Source of the DNA: Eximiradius proteiniborus | GTDB taxonomy: Bacteria > Bacteroidota > Ignavibacteria > Kapaibacteriales > UBA2268 | DNA: 32,473 nt | Assembly (NCBI GenBank): GCA_026415495.1 | Contig: JAOAGZ010000025.1 | Span: 1-32,473 of the forward strand | Direction: 5' to 3' | Part shown: positions 15,214 to 24,266 of the stretch, in pieces | Layout of the letters: the number at the start of each line of letters is the position of its first letter | Numbering within the stretch: position 1 is the stretch's first letter | The notes under the pieces: model-generated | The model's input: only the letters and a program-made list of their open reading frames with translations | Databases searched by the model: none | What the model was told of the DNA's origin: nothing | Made by a program: the position numbers and the translations under genes

Positions 15214-17508
15214 ATGACCTACTCACATTCAAACATCGCTAATATTTTCAATTCTAAAAATTTTGCTGATTTTTTGGAATTCCTCCCTTATGGAATTCTT
15301 ATTTACCAATTCACTGAACCTGAGACTTTAGAATTAATATATAGTAATAAACTTGCTAGTGAGATACTGCAAATAGATTGTGAGAAATTGATAGGTAAGG
15401 ATTTCAATTACATTTGGAAATATTCAGATTTTCCTGAATTAAAAGAAAAATTTCTCAGTGTTTTTAAAATTGAAAGTATAAGGGAACTTGATGATATCCA
15501 TTATTTTATCAATGGATTTAAAGGTATCTTTAAAATTAAACTATTTAAATTTGAAAATAACAAGTTATGCGTGATTTTTGAAGATCTCCATAAACAAAAA
15601 CAGATAAAAGAAAAATTAGAAAAACTGAATGAAAAATTTGAGCAATTAATAGAAAATTCATACGATGCAATATATATATTGGAAGGAAGGCGATATAGCT
15701 ATGTAAACCCTCAATTTATTAATCTATTAGGATATACTCTTGAAGAAGTAACTTCACCTGATTTTGACTTCACTGTCTTGCTAACAGAAAAAAGCAAGGA
15801 AATTGTTGAACAACGTTTTAAAGCACGATTAAGAGGCGAATATGTCCCAAACAAGTACCAAACTCAGCTATTATCAAAGTTCGGTGAAATAAAAGAAGTA
15901 GAAATTTCTACTGTTTCGCTTTCTACAGCAGGCGAGGTTGCTGTAATGGGCATCATTCATGATATTACCGACAGAATTCGCTTAGAAACCGAATTAGTTA
16001 ATTCATTAGAAACTTATGTTGGAATAATAAATAGTTTAAATGAGGCTGTTTATATATTAAACAAAGAACATAAATTTATTTTTGTAAACAAAGCAGCTGA
16101 AAGATTCTATGGTTATAAGTCAGAGGAAATAATTGGCAAAACTCCTGAATTCCTATCAGCAGAAGGTAAAAATGATTTAGAAGGTGTGAAAAATTTAATC
16201 AATTTTGCATTTGAAGGACAAAGTCAGCAATTTGAGTTCTGGGGCAAACGAGCTGATGGAAGAATCTTCCCTAAAAGTGTAGTCTTATCGAAAGGATTGT
16301 TTTTTGGTGAAGAAGTTGTAATTGCAGCTGCTCGCGACATTACTGTTAATAAAATATTGGAAGAAGAAATAGTAAAAGCAAAAGAGAAAGCCGAAGAAAA
16401 CAACAGATTAAAGAGTGCATTTATTGCTAACCTTAGTCACGAAATCCGTACTCCACTGAATGGCATTATTGGATTTGCGAATTTACTTTCTGAGCCTAAT
16501 CTGTCTGACAAAGAGAAACTGGAATATACAAGTTTATTAAATAAAAGTTCTGAAAGACTATTAAAAACCGTTAATGATATCATTGAATTATCGAAAATTG
16601 AAACCGGACAAGTAGAGATCTCTTATACTGCATTTAGCCTTAGCAGTATAATAATTGAACTATATGAATCTTACATAATTAAGTTTAAAGAAAAAGAAAT
16701 TGAGTTGAAATATTTTATTGACAAAGAATTAGAAAATATCATTATTCACTCTGATGAAAGAAAATTATGTACAATATTAGATAAATTAATAAGCAACGCA
16801 TTAAAATTTACAATAAAAGGGCACGTAGAATTTGGGTGCTGGAAAAAAGGCTCAATTATTGAATTTTTTGTTGAGGACACAGGAATAGGAATCTCTGAAG
16901 AACATCAAGAAAAAATATTTGATGCATTTGTACAGGAAGACTCTACTTTTACAAGAAGTTACGAAGGAGCTGGTATAGGACTCACAATTGCGAAAGGATT
17001 GGTAGAATCTATTGGCGGGAAAATGCACTTAAAATCAACTAAGGGAAAAGGAAGTAGATTTTATTTCACAATTCCATTCGAAAAATTATCTTTATCAGAT
17101 ATTGGTCAAGAAAAAAATTTGGAAATATCTGAAGACAACACATCGAAAAGAAAAGTATTAGTCGCAGATGATGATTTAACCAATATTACTCTATTAGAAA
17201 AGATATTATTAAACAATTTTCACGACATCGAAATTGTTAAAGCAATGAGTGGAGATGAAGTTGTAGAAAAAGCCAAGTCAGCAAAAAATTTAGTTCTTAT
17301 TTTACTGGATATTAAAATGCCAAATATAGATGGAATAAAAGCTGCAAAAATACTGCAAGAAAATGGTTACAAGGTACCAATTATTTTCATCACTGCTTCT
17401 ACTTCTTTAGAAGATAAAGAAAAAGCTTCTGAAGTTGATTATTATGATTATATCTTAAAGCCAATTGATGTTTTTGATACGATAGAAAAAATCAGACATT
17501 TTTTATAA
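15214..17508 (+). CDS. Hybrid sensor histidine kinase with three PAS domains and a receiver domain
   Basis: The 764-residue protein shows, in order, three PAS domains (about 15-130, 143-258 and 265-385), a HisKA dimerisation domain with H409 in NLSHEIRTPLNG, a HATPase domain (about 510-625) with an N box at LDKLISNALKFT, a G1 box at VEDTGIGIS and a G2 box at GAGIGLTIAKG, and a C-terminal receiver domain (about 649-764) with the acceptor D699 in LLDIKMP and the YILKPI lysine. No membrane segment is seen, so it is a soluble kinase sensing an intracellular cue through its PAS domains. PAS domains may bind a cofactor or small ligand; none can be named. No separate response regulator or output protein is adjacent, so its phosphate target must be encoded elsewhere. 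Confidence 0.93.
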   Translation: MTYSHSNIANIFNSKNFADFLEFLPYGILIYQFTEPETLELIYSNKLASEILQIDCEKLIGKDFNYIWKYSDFPELKEKFLSVFKIESIRELDDIHYFINGFKGIFKIKLFKFENNKLCVIFEDLHKQKQIKEKLEKLNEKFEQLIENSYDAIYILEGRRYSYVNPQFINLLGYTLEEVTSPDFDFTVLLTEKSKEIVEQRFKARLRGEYVPNKYQTQLLSKFGEIKEVEISTVSLSTAGEVAVMGIIHDITDRIRLETELVNSLETYVGIINSLNEAVYILNKEHKFIFVNKAAERFYGYKSEEIIGKTPEFLSAEGKNDLEGVKNLINFAFEGQSQQFEFWGKRADGRIFPKSVVLSKGLFFGEEVVIAAARDITVNKILEEEIVKAKEKAEENNRLKSAFIANLSHEIRTPLNGIIGFANLLSEPNLSDKEKLEYTSLLNKSSERLLKTVNDIIELSKIETGQVEISYTAFSLSSIIIELYESYIIKFKEKEIELKYFIDKELENIIIHSDERKLCTILDKLISNALKFTIKGHVEFGCWKKGSIIEFFVEDTGIGISEEHQEKIFDAFVQEDSTFTRSYEGAGIGLTIAKGLVESIGGKMHLKSTKGKGSRFYFTIPFEKLSLSDIGQEKNLEISEDNTSKRKVLVADDDLTNITLLEKILLNNFHDIEIVKAMSGDEVVEKAKSAKNLVLILLDIKMPNIDGIKAAKILQENGYKVPIIFITASTSLEDKEKASEVDYYDYILKPIDVFDTIEKIRHFL

Positions 17509-17515
17509 AAATTTA

Positions 17516-17570
17516 TTAATAATTTACACGTTAATAATTTTCAATTTCATATTATTTTTGTTTAATAATT
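17516..17570. repeat. Three phased TTAATAATT repeats upstream of recA
   Basis: The ten-base unit TTAATAATTT is found at 17516-17525 and at 17531-17540, and the nine-base core TTAATAATT again at 17562-17570. The start-to-start distances are 15 and 31 bases, close to one and two units of 15. They lie between the kinase stop and the recA start, around the best promoter match. They might bind a regulator, such as an SOS repressor; that is inference. Confidence 0.4.
17553..17560 (+). promoter_or_regulatory. Possible -7 promoter element for recA
   Basis: TATTTTTG fits the Bacteroidota -7 consensus TAnnTTTG exactly and lies 23 bases before the recA ATG. No TTTG is seen at the right distance upstream, so only half of the promoter pattern is supported. 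Confidence 0.3.
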
Positions 17571-17583
17571 AGTGAATAATAAA

Positions 17584-18636
17584 ATGGCAAAAGAAGACAT
17601 ACAAAAGATAAGTGATGAAAAACAAAGAGCTGTGAAATTAGCTATCGAACAAATCGAAAAGAATTACGGCAAAGGCTCTATAATGAGATTGAGCGACAGA
17701 AACGTAGTTCAAGTGGAAGCAATTCCAACAGGATGTCTGTCGCTTGATGCAGCTATCGGGATTGGAGGAGTTCCAAGAGGAAGAATAACGGAAATTTTTG
17801 GTCCTGAATCATCAGGTAAAACTACCATCTGTTTGCATATCATAGCCGAAGCACAGAAAAGAGGTGGAATAGCGGCATTTGTCGATACAGAACACGCTCT
17901 TGATGTTAAATATGCTGAGCGTCTTGGTGTGGATTTAAACAATTTGCTGCTTGCACAACCTGAATTTGGTGAACAAGCTTTGGAAATAGTCGAAACGCTT
18001 GTTAGAAGCAATGCAATTGATGTAATTGTTATTGACTCTGTTGCAGCACTCACTCCACGTGCTGAAATCGAGGGAGAAATGGGCGATGCACAAATGGGCT
18101 CTCAAGCAAGATTAATGTCGCAAGCAATGAGAAAATTAAATGCTGCAATTGGAAAGACTAAAACTACAGTAATTTTCACTAATCAGCTCAGAAGCAAGCT
18201 TGGAGTTATGTATGGCAATCCAGAAACTACTACTGGTGGCAATGCTTTAAAATTTTATGCTTCGGTTAGAATAGATATTCGTCGTAAAGAAGTTATAAAA
18301 GATGGACAAGAAGCAATCGGAAGCAGAACAAAAGTTAAGATAGTGAAAAATAAAGTTGCTCCTCCGTTCAAAGAAGTAGAATTTGATATTCTTTATAATG
18401 AAGGGATCTCTAAGATTGGTGATTTGATGGATGTTGCAATAGAACACGGAATAATTACAAAAAGTGGTTCGTGGTTCACTTATAAAGATGAAAGAGTGCA
18501 GGGACGTGACGGTTTGAAAAAAATATTATCAGAAAAGTCTGAATTGATGAGCGAATTAGAAGAAAAAGTAAGAAACGTATTAAATAATAATCCAGCTTTT
18601 TCTAAAAATAATACTAAAACTGAGATAGAATTGTAA
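17584..18636 (+). CDS. recA: Recombinase RecA
   Basis: RecA forms filaments on single-stranded DNA, performs strand exchange and triggers LexA cleavage. The protein of 350 residues is full length: Walker [10 protein letters not shown] at 73-81, the EHALD stretch, [15 protein letters not shown] as Walker B, the loop L1 region [15 protein letters not shown], and the L2 region [11 protein letters not shown]. The C-terminal domain ends in a charged tail. I chose the ATG at 17584 (MAKEDIQ) because it matches RecA N-termini; an in-frame GTG at 17572 would add four residues with no support. No good Shine-Dalgarno is seen. The next gene, hprK, starts one base after its stop, so they are cotranscribed. 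Three short repeats lie upstream. Confidence 0.98.
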   Translation: MAKEDIQKISDEKQRAVKLAIEQIEKNYGKGSIMRLSDRNVVQVEAIPTGCLSLDAAIGIGGVPRGRITEIFGPESSGKTTICLHIIAEAQKRGGIAAFVDTEHALDVKYAERLGVDLNNLLLAQPEFGEQALEIVETLVRSNAIDVIVIDSVAALTPRAEIEGEMGDAQMGSQARLMSQAMRKLNAAIGKTKTTVIFTNQLRSKLGVMYGNPETTTGGNALKFYASVRIDIRRKEVIKDGQEAIGSRTKVKIVKNKVAPPFKEVEFDILYNEGISKIGDLMDVAIEHGIITKSGSWFTYKDERVQGRDGLKKILSEKSELMSELEEKVRNVLNNNPAFSKNNTKTEIEL

Positions 18637-18637
18637 A

Positions 18638-19657
18638 ATGAAATTTGAAGAATTAGAAGAAATAACTCAGGAGAGTATTTTTGTTGAATCTTTGCTAAAT
18701 TCTCCTGCTAAATTAAAGCTTCTTACTGGCAATATTGGTTTAGATAAATTAATAAAAAACAAAGATTTGCATCGTCCGCAGCTTGCCTTGGCAGGATTTG
18801 TTGAGCTCTTTAATCATAATCAAATTCAAATCATTGGAAATACCGAGTATTTTTACTTAAAAAGTTTATCAAAGCAACAAAGAATTAACTCAATAAAAAA
18901 TTTGGCTCAATTCGATATACCCTGTGTGATTATTACCAATGGTCGTGAACCTTTCCCGGAATTTTTACAAATTGCAAAAGAACACAACATACCTGTTTTT
19001 TCAACTGATTACAATACAACAAAAGCATTTAATCTATTATCAGAATATTTAGATGATCAATTTGCTCCACACGTAGTTGTTCACGGTTCTTTCGTTGATG
19101 TTTACGGTGTAGGAGTTCTATTTATTGGAAAAAGTGGGATTGGAAAAAGTGAAATCGCTCTTGATTTAGTTGAGCGTGGTCATAGACTTGTTGCAGACGA
19201 TATTGTAATGTTAACAAAGAAGCGCGAAACAATAATAATGGGAACGGGGACAAGTTTAGTCCAACACTTTATGGAGATTCGGGGTTTAGGAATAATTGAC
19301 ATCAGGCAAATGTTTGGCATACGAGCAATTCGTTTTCAGAAAAGACTTGAGATAATTGTTGAATTGGAAGAGTGGTCTCAAAAACAAGAGTATACAAGAA
19401 CAGGTTTGGACGAGACTTATGCTAACATTATGGGTGTAGAAATTTCTATGGTAAAATTACCAATTATTCCGGGTAAGAATATTACAGTAATTGCAGAAGT
19501 AATTGCCATAAATTATTTATTGCGAACATACGGATATAATGCCGCTAAAGTATTTACAGATAATCTGAAAGATGCTATCAAAAAACGTTCTGCCGGACCC
19601 CAAAGGAATTTTCAAGATAAAAGACTTATTAATTATTTCCAAGGCGATAATGAATAA
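18638..19657 (+). CDS. hprK: HPr kinase/phosphorylase
   Basis: HprK phosphorylates and dephosphorylates a serine of HPr in response to metabolite levels. The protein of 339 residues has the N-terminal domain (about 1-130) and the kinase domain with P-loop GKSGIGKS at 164-171, the H149 of VVHG, the VADDIV aspartates at 187-188, and the signature MEIRGLGIIDI at 212-222. In Firmicutes it drives carbon catabolite control; in Gram-negative bacteria with an incomplete sugar PTS its role is less clear. The neighbouring genes give no PTS component. It lies one base after recA, a pairing with no obvious functional link but a strong sign of shared transcription. Confidence 0.95.
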   Translation: MKFEELEEITQESIFVESLLNSPAKLKLLTGNIGLDKLIKNKDLHRPQLALAGFVELFNHNQIQIIGNTEYFYLKSLSKQQRINSIKNLAQFDIPCVIITNGREPFPEFLQIAKEHNIPVFSTDYNTTKAFNLLSEYLDDQFAPHVVVHGSFVDVYGVGVLFIGKSGIGKSEIALDLVERGHRLVADDIVMLTKKRETIIMGTGTSLVQHFMEIRGLGIIDIRQMFGIRAIRFQKRLEIIVELEEWSQKQEYTRTGLDETYANIMGVEISMVKLPIIPGKNITVIAEVIAINYLLRTYGYNAAKVFTDNLKDAIKKRSAGPQRNFQDKRLINYFQGDNE

Positions 19658-19687
19658 TTGAATGTATAATTTCGAGGTATATTATTT

Positions 19688-21607
19688 ATGAGAAGATTCT
19701 TTTTGTTACTATTCTTTTTTTTAATTGAATTACATTTTAGTTTAAATGCCGCCTCCCCTGTAAAATTAGTTGCAAAACCTTCTAAATTAGAAGTCAAAAA
19801 AGGTGAAAAATTCGATGTTCAACTCACAATGACTTTTGATGGGCATTGGTATTCATACTCGCTCGTTGAAGTTATTGGTCCAGATGGATTGGGTCCAATG
19901 CCAACTGTAATCAGTGCCGAACCAAAAAATTTAGTTGAAATTATTGGAAAAGTAAAAGAGCCAAAGCCTAAAAAAAAGTTTGATAAAGCATTTGAAATCG
20001 AGGTATTATACCATAAAGGTACAGTAAACTTTATTGTTCCTTTAGTAGCCAAAAAAGATCTTAATTTCGCAAAAGATAAAGTAAAGATTATTGCAAATAT
20101 GCAACTCTGTGAAGAAGAAAGGTGTTTGCCACCTGAAGATTATTCTGCAATAGTTTCAAATGATATCTATGCAAGTAGCGAAAAAGAAGTATTGGAAAAT
20201 GAAATAGATACAGTATCAAAAAATATAGTTGAGAATCCATTAGACACAGTAAAAGAGAACATTACAGAAGTTGCTGCTGCAAAATCACAACCAAAATCTG
20301 AGTTAGAAAAAAAGAAAGAGCAAGGAATATTGTCATTCCTGTGGTTTTCAATGACAGCTGGAGCATTGGCACTTCTAACTCCTTGCGTTTTCCCTATGGT
20401 GCCTATTACAGTATCATTTTTTACTAAGAGAGCTGAAAAAAATAAGGGTAAAGGGCTTAGAGATGCATTAGTATATGCATTTGGAATTATTTTCACTTTT
20501 ACAGGACTTGGTTTCCTATTTTCAATATTATTTGGTGCGAGCGGAATACAGGATTTCACATCTAGTCCTTGGGTAAATTTTGTTATCGCCCTTATTTTTA
20601 TCGTATTTGCATATAGTTTATTTGGAGCTTTCGAACTTCAAATACCGACATCAATAACGAACAAACTTAATCAAAAGAGTATGCAGGGAGAAGGTATATT
20701 TAGTGTAATTCTGATGGGACTAACATTCTCGTTAGCTTCTTTTTCCTGTACGGGTCCGTTGGTAGCAGCAGCTTTGGTAAGTGCTGCATCAGGTGAATGG
20801 TTCTACCCAATCATTAGTATGTTAGGATTTTCTACTGTTCTTGCAGCTCCATTTTTCTTGCTTGCATTATTTCCTACCGCTCTTTCTTCTTTGCCTCGTG
20901 CCGGAGGCTGGATGAACAACATCAAAGTTGTGCTTGGTTTTCTTGTAATCGCAGCAACACTTAAATTTTTGAACAATGCTTTTGCTGACTGGGGAATTGG
21001 ATTAAGCAGAGAAATATTTATAGCGATATGGGTAGCCTGCCTTTCCCTTGCTACTCTTTATATTCTCGGCATATTCAAAATGTCGCACGATGCCCCAATC
21101 GATTCAGTTAGCCCAACTCGTTTAACTTTTGCAATATTATTTGCAAGTATTTCATTGTATGTTGCAACGGGATTTTTCAGTTCTTCGATGGGTTTCCTTG
21201 AAGCATTTTTGCCAGCTCCTGAAACAACTTCTAATGTAGTAGGCACAGCCCAAACAGAACAAAAATGGTTCGACAATATAGAGCAAGCAAAAATTGAAGC
21301 AAGAAATTCTAATAAGCTCATTTTACTTGACTTCACAGGTAAGCATTGCCCAAATTGCAGGCTAATGGAAAGAAACATATTCACATTACCAGAAGTTGCT
21401 GCAAAACTGAATGAACTTGTAAAAGTTAAATTAATAACAGATTTACGAGAAGAACCATATATTTCAAATAAAAAATACCAAATGGAACATTTTAATTCAG
21501 TTGCAATTCCATTTTATGTTTTGATGAATGCAGATGGAAAAGTTATAAATCAAATTGCCTTCACTACTAATAAAGATGAATTTCTTAAATTTTTAAATTC
21601 AAAATAA
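19688..21607 (+). CDS. dsbD: Thiol:disulfide interchange protein DsbD
   Basis: DsbD carries reducing power from cytoplasmic thioredoxin across the inner membrane to periplasmic partners. The 639-residue protein has a signal peptide (about 1-21), an N-terminal alpha domain (about 25-155) with C141 and C146 as the redox pair, a membrane domain of about eight segments (about 213-505) with C233 in LTPCVFPMVP and C354 in FSCTGP, and a C-terminal thioredoxin-like domain with C554 and C557 in HCPNC. All three cysteine pairs are present, so electron flow should be possible. A GAGG stands about 10 bases before the ATG. It is followed within one base by the UMF1-type transporter gene. A role in cytochrome c maturation or protein repair is likely but not shown. 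Confidence 0.93.
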   Translation: MRRFFLLLFFFLIELHFSLNAASPVKLVAKPSKLEVKKGEKFDVQLTMTFDGHWYSYSLVEVIGPDGLGPMPTVISAEPKNLVEIIGKVKEPKPKKKFDKAFEIEVLYHKGTVNFIVPLVAKKDLNFAKDKVKIIANMQLCEEERCLPPEDYSAIVSNDIYASSEKEVLENEIDTVSKNIVENPLDTVKENITEVAAAKSQPKSELEKKKEQGILSFLWFSMTAGALALLTPCVFPMVPITVSFFTKRAEKNKGKGLRDALVYAFGIIFTFTGLGFLFSILFGASGIQDFTSSPWVNFVIALIFIVFAYSLFGAFELQIPTSITNKLNQKSMQGEGIFSVILMGLTFSLASFSCTGPLVAAALVSAASGEWFYPIISMLGFSTVLAAPFFLLALFPTALSSLPRAGGWMNNIKVVLGFLVIAATLKFLNNAFADWGIGLSREIFIAIWVACLSLATLYILGIFKMSHDAPIDSVSPTRLTFAILFASISLYVATGFFSSSMGFLEAFLPAPETTSNVVGTAQTEQKWFDNIEQAKIEARNSNKLILLDFTGKHCPNCRLMERNIFTLPEVAAKLNELVKVKLITDLREEPYISNKKYQMEHFNSVAIPFYVLMNADGKVINQIAFTTNKDEFLKFLNSK

Positions 21608-21608
21608 A

Positions 21609-22916
21609 ATGTCCGTTCAAAACAAAAAAGAAAGGCTGGGTTGGTATTTTTATGATTGGGCTAACTCAGCCTTTCCTACAACTGTCATAACAGTTTTTTT
21701 AGGACCATATATTACTTCTATCGCAAACAATGTTGCAGTCAATGGACAGATTAATGTTTATGGGTTAGAAATTGCAAGTGGTTCATACTATCCATACTTA
21801 GTCTCGATTTCTGTTTTCTTGCAAGTATTTTTTCTCCCAATAATTGGAAGCATTGCAGACAAAACAAAAGCAAAAAAATTAATTTTAGGTGTCGCCGCAT
21901 ATATTGGAGCATTAGCAACATTGAGTTTATTTTTTTTGGACGGAAACAGATATGTCTTTGGTGGCTGGATGTTTGTAGTTGCAAATATTTCTTTCGGTGC
22001 TTCCATTGTTGTATATAACTCAATTTTAAATGATATTTCTACAATAGACGAACGCGATGAAGTTTCGTCGAAAGGATGGGCATTTGGATACATCGGTGGT
22101 GGTTTACTCCTACTGATAAATCTCGTTTTCTTTAGCAATGCTGAAAGCTTTGGAATAAGTACATCTGATGCTGTTCGTATTTGTCTTGCTTCTGCTGGAG
22201 CTTGGTGGGCAATATTTACTTTATTTCCATTATTATGGATAAGAAATTATAAAAATCAGATAAACAAACGAGACAAAAGTCCAGTAAAAATATTAAGGGG
22301 CGGTTTCGAACAGTTCATTGATACATTTAAAAATGCTAAAAAATATCCAAGAACACTGTATTTTTTGATTGCATATTTGATGTACAACGATGGTGTGCAA
22401 GCAGTAATAGCCCTTGCAGCACAATTTGGACAAGAGGAACTTGGTTTGGAAATGTCTTTTCTAACGTTTGTAATATTGATTGTTCAATTTGTTGCTTTCG
22501 GAGGTGCATTACTATTTGGCAAACTTGCGAACTATTTAGGAACTAAAAAAGCATTAGCAATAAGCATTATTATCTGGATTTGTGCAATTATTTTTGCATT
22601 CGGTTTTTTATTTGGTAAAACTGAGTTTTTAATCTTAGGTCTGACAATTGGATTAGTAATGGGTGGCACTCAGGCTTTGAGCCGCTCACTTTTTTCAAAA
22701 ATTATTCCAAAAAATCAGGAAGCAGAATACTTTAGTTTCTATGAAATAAGCGAACGTGGAACAAGTTGGCTTGCTCCATTGCTTTTTGGTTTGGTGTATC
22801 AATTTACTTCATCTTATAGGCTGGCAATATTATCACTGCTATTATTTTTTATAATAGGCTTATATATGCTATTACGAGTAAAATTAGATAAAGCAATAAT
22901 TGATGCTCAATCATAA
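21609..22916 (+). CDS. MFS transporter, UMF1 (Atg22-like) family
   Basis: The 435-residue protein opens with GWYFYDWANSAFPTTVITVFLGPY, here the WYFYDWANSAF part being the hallmark of the UMF1 family of the major facilitator superfamily. About twelve membrane segments are seen. The loop after segment 2 reads GSIADKTKAKK, a form of the MFS signature between segments 2 and 3. The middle loop is cytoplasmic and basic. Substrates of bacterial members are mostly unknown; the yeast relative Atg22 releases amino acids from vacuoles. It begins one base after dsbD and meets the dapD stop on the other strand within two bases, so no terminator fits between the converging genes. Confidence 0.88.
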   Translation: MSVQNKKERLGWYFYDWANSAFPTTVITVFLGPYITSIANNVAVNGQINVYGLEIASGSYYPYLVSISVFLQVFFLPIIGSIADKTKAKKLILGVAAYIGALATLSLFFLDGNRYVFGGWMFVVANISFGASIVVYNSILNDISTIDERDEVSSKGWAFGYIGGGLLLLINLVFFSNAESFGISTSDAVRICLASAGAWWAIFTLFPLLWIRNYKNQINKRDKSPVKILRGGFEQFIDTFKNAKKYPRTLYFLIAYLMYNDGVQAVIALAAQFGQEELGLEMSFLTFVILIVQFVAFGGALLFGKLANYLGTKKALAISIIIWICAIIFAFGFLFGKTEFLILGLTIGLVMGGTQALSRSLFSKIIPKNQEAEYFSFYEISERGTSWLAPLLFGLVYQFTSSYRLAILSLLLFFIIGLYMLLRVKLDKAIIDAQS

Positions 22917-22918
22917 AC

Positions 22919-23752
22919 TTATCTTAATATTTCTTCCAAAGCTACTCGTGCGTCGGTTTGTTCATCTCTATATTTCACAATAACGGGTGTATAGATACCC
23001 AATCCATAATTTTCTGCAAAGTAGCCTTTAACTTTTCTGCTACCTGCCACAACAACAGCGGAGCGCGGCACTTCCAATGGTTTGTCGTTTGAGCCCTTTA
23101 TAATACGATTATGAACAATGTCGTATATTGGAGTAGATGCAGTTAAAATAACACCTGATGCAATAATCGCGTTCTGTCGAACGAGCACCCCTTCGTAGAT
23201 ACCACAATTACCACCGATGAGCACATTATCCTCGATTATCACCGGACGAGCTCCAATTGGTTCAAGCACACCTCCTATTTGAGCTGCAGCACTAATATGA
23301 ACATTTTTCCCGATTTGAGCACATGTCCCAACAAGTGCATGAGAATCAACCATACTCCCCGAATCGATGTAAGCCCCGATGTTTATATACATAGGTGGCA
23401 TACAAATCACACCATTCGCAATGTATGCTCCGGTTCTAATGGATGAGCCACCAGGAACTAATCTAATATTATCCTCGAGTGAAATTTGTTTTAGTGGTAA
23501 AGTATGTTTGTCAAAAAATCGAAATTCATCAGAAACAGATATTTCTATCAATTTCCCATATCGAAAGAGTATAAGAATGCCCTCTTTCACCCAGGTATTT
23601 ATTACCCATTCTTCATTAATTTTTTCAGCAGCGCGAATTTTGCCTTTGTTTAAAAGGTCAATAAATTCATCGGCAAATTGCTGAAACTCTAAATGTGAAC
23701 AATGCTCATAATTTAGTTTAAGATGAGCAATTTTCTCTTCTAATGTATTCAT
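22919..23752 (-). CDS. dapD: 2,3,4,5-tetrahydropyridine-2,6-dicarboxylate N-succinyltransferase
   Basis: DapD transfers a succinyl group from succinyl-CoA to tetrahydrodipicolinate in the succinylase route to meso-diaminopimelate and lysine. The 277-residue protein has an N-terminal helical domain and a left-handed beta helix of hexapeptide repeats (about 100-245). Family stretches are [45 protein letters not shown] and [21 protein letters not shown]. It agrees with the MurE here, whose DNPR motif predicts diaminopimelate as the added residue. It is 8 bases after the STAS-domain gene and may be cotranscribed with it. No other lysine gene is nearby. Confidence 0.96.
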   Translation of the reverse strand: MNTLEEKIAHLKLNYEHCSHLEFQQFADEFIDLLNKGKIRAAEKINEEWVINTWVKEGILILFRYGKLIEISVSDEFRFFDKHTLPLKQISLEDNIRLVPGGSSIRTGAYIANGVICMPPMYINIGAYIDSGSMVDSHALVGTCAQIGKNVHISAAAQIGGVLEPIGARPVIIEDNVLIGGNCGIYEGVLVRQNAIIASGVILTASTPIYDIVHNRIIKGSNDKPLEVPRSAVVVAGSRKVKGYFAENYGLGIYTPVIVKYRDEQTDARVALEEILR

Positions 23753-23760
23753 AAGTAACT

Positions 23761-24120
23761 CTATTTAAGTATTGAGATAGCTTCTTCAATATTGTTATAT
23801 ATGCGAAGAACCTTGTGCAAATGGGTAACTTCAAGTAAATACTTAACTTTCTCAGGCACATTTACTAAAGCAAATGAAATATCGGAATTGCGTAATGTGC
23901 TCATTGTCCCGACAAGCATACCCAAGCCTGTGCTATTAATAACTTCGACTTCGCACAAATCAGCAATGATAACACTAACATTCTGCTCTTTACATTTTTG
24001 TATAGCAAGATTGAATTCTAGCGCATCATTTCCACCAAGAACCTGTTTTTTCAATAAAATTTTTGCGATTTTCGCTTCTTCAGATAAAAATTCTATGTTA
24101 TATGAATTATCTTGGTTCAT
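23761..24120 (-). CDS. STAS-domain anti-sigma factor antagonist-like protein
   Basis: The 119-residue protein is a single STAS domain of the SpoIIAA/RsbV type, in which phosphorylation of a Ser/Thr site controls binding to a kinase partner. The site reads [13 protein letters not shown] (about residues 58-70), with the usual D-S-S/T-G replaced by N-S-T-G, so the Ser/Thr pair remains and only the Asp is changed. The rest, [21 protein letters not shown], is standard. No anti-sigma kinase, PP2C phosphatase or sigma factor gene is adjacent, so partners are encoded elsewhere. It is followed at 8 bases by dapD. It diverges from lysS across a gap with inverted repeats. Confidence 0.9.
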   Translation of the reverse strand: MNQDNSYNIEFLSEEAKIAKILLKKQVLGGNDALEFNLAIQKCKEQNVSVIIADLCEVEVINSTGLGMLVGTMSTLRNSDISFALVNVPEKVKYLLEVTHLHKVLRIYNNIEEAISILK

Positions 24121-24142
24121 TACGCAATCCTGTTTAAGTTAT

Positions 24143-24193
24143 TTACTCAATAATACAAAAAAAAAATTTGCGTTCAAAATACAATTTGAGTAA
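24143..24193. repeat. Inverted repeat between STAS gene and lysS
   Basis: TTACTCAA at 24143-24150 and its exact complement TTGAGTAA at 24186-24193 lie in the divergent gap, 35 bases apart, with a run of ten A between them at 24157-24166. It may be an operator or a stem in the 5' leader of either gene. The arms are only 8 bases, so chance is possible. Confidence 0.3.
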
Positions 24194-24231
24194 TTATCAT
24201 TTTATCTGATAAATCGTAAAAAATTATTAAT

Positions 24232-24252
24232 TTGCAAAGTTATATTTTGCAA
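24232..24252 (+). promoter_or_regulatory. Short stem-loop just upstream of lysS
   Basis: TTGCAAA at 24232-24238 pairs perfectly with TTTGCAA at 24246-24252, with a 7-base loop. It ends 4 bases before the GAGG ribosome-binding site. It could influence initiation or be a protein site; stability would be low because only two G-C pairs are present. Confidence 0.3.
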
Positions 24253-24256
24253 TTTT

Positions 24257-24260
24257 GAGG
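24257..24260 (+). promoter_or_regulatory. Ribosome-binding site of lysS
   Basis: GAGG lies 6 bases upstream of the ATG at 24267. It decides the start: the frame is open four codons further back to a TTG at 24255, but that TTG overlaps this site and would leave it unused. Confidence 0.6.
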
Positions 24261-24266
24261 TTAATA

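Noticed and set aside
17572-17583. GTG start four codons upstream of recA
   Set aside because: RecA proteins begin at MAKE or similar, and no ribosome-binding site favours the GTG.
17709-18053. 114-codon open frame opposite recA
   Set aside because: It mirrors conserved recA codons and has no start signal or domain of its own.
20167-20559. 130-codon open frame opposite dsbD
   Set aside because: Antisense shadow of the dsbD linker and first membrane segments; composition is not like the neighbouring genes.
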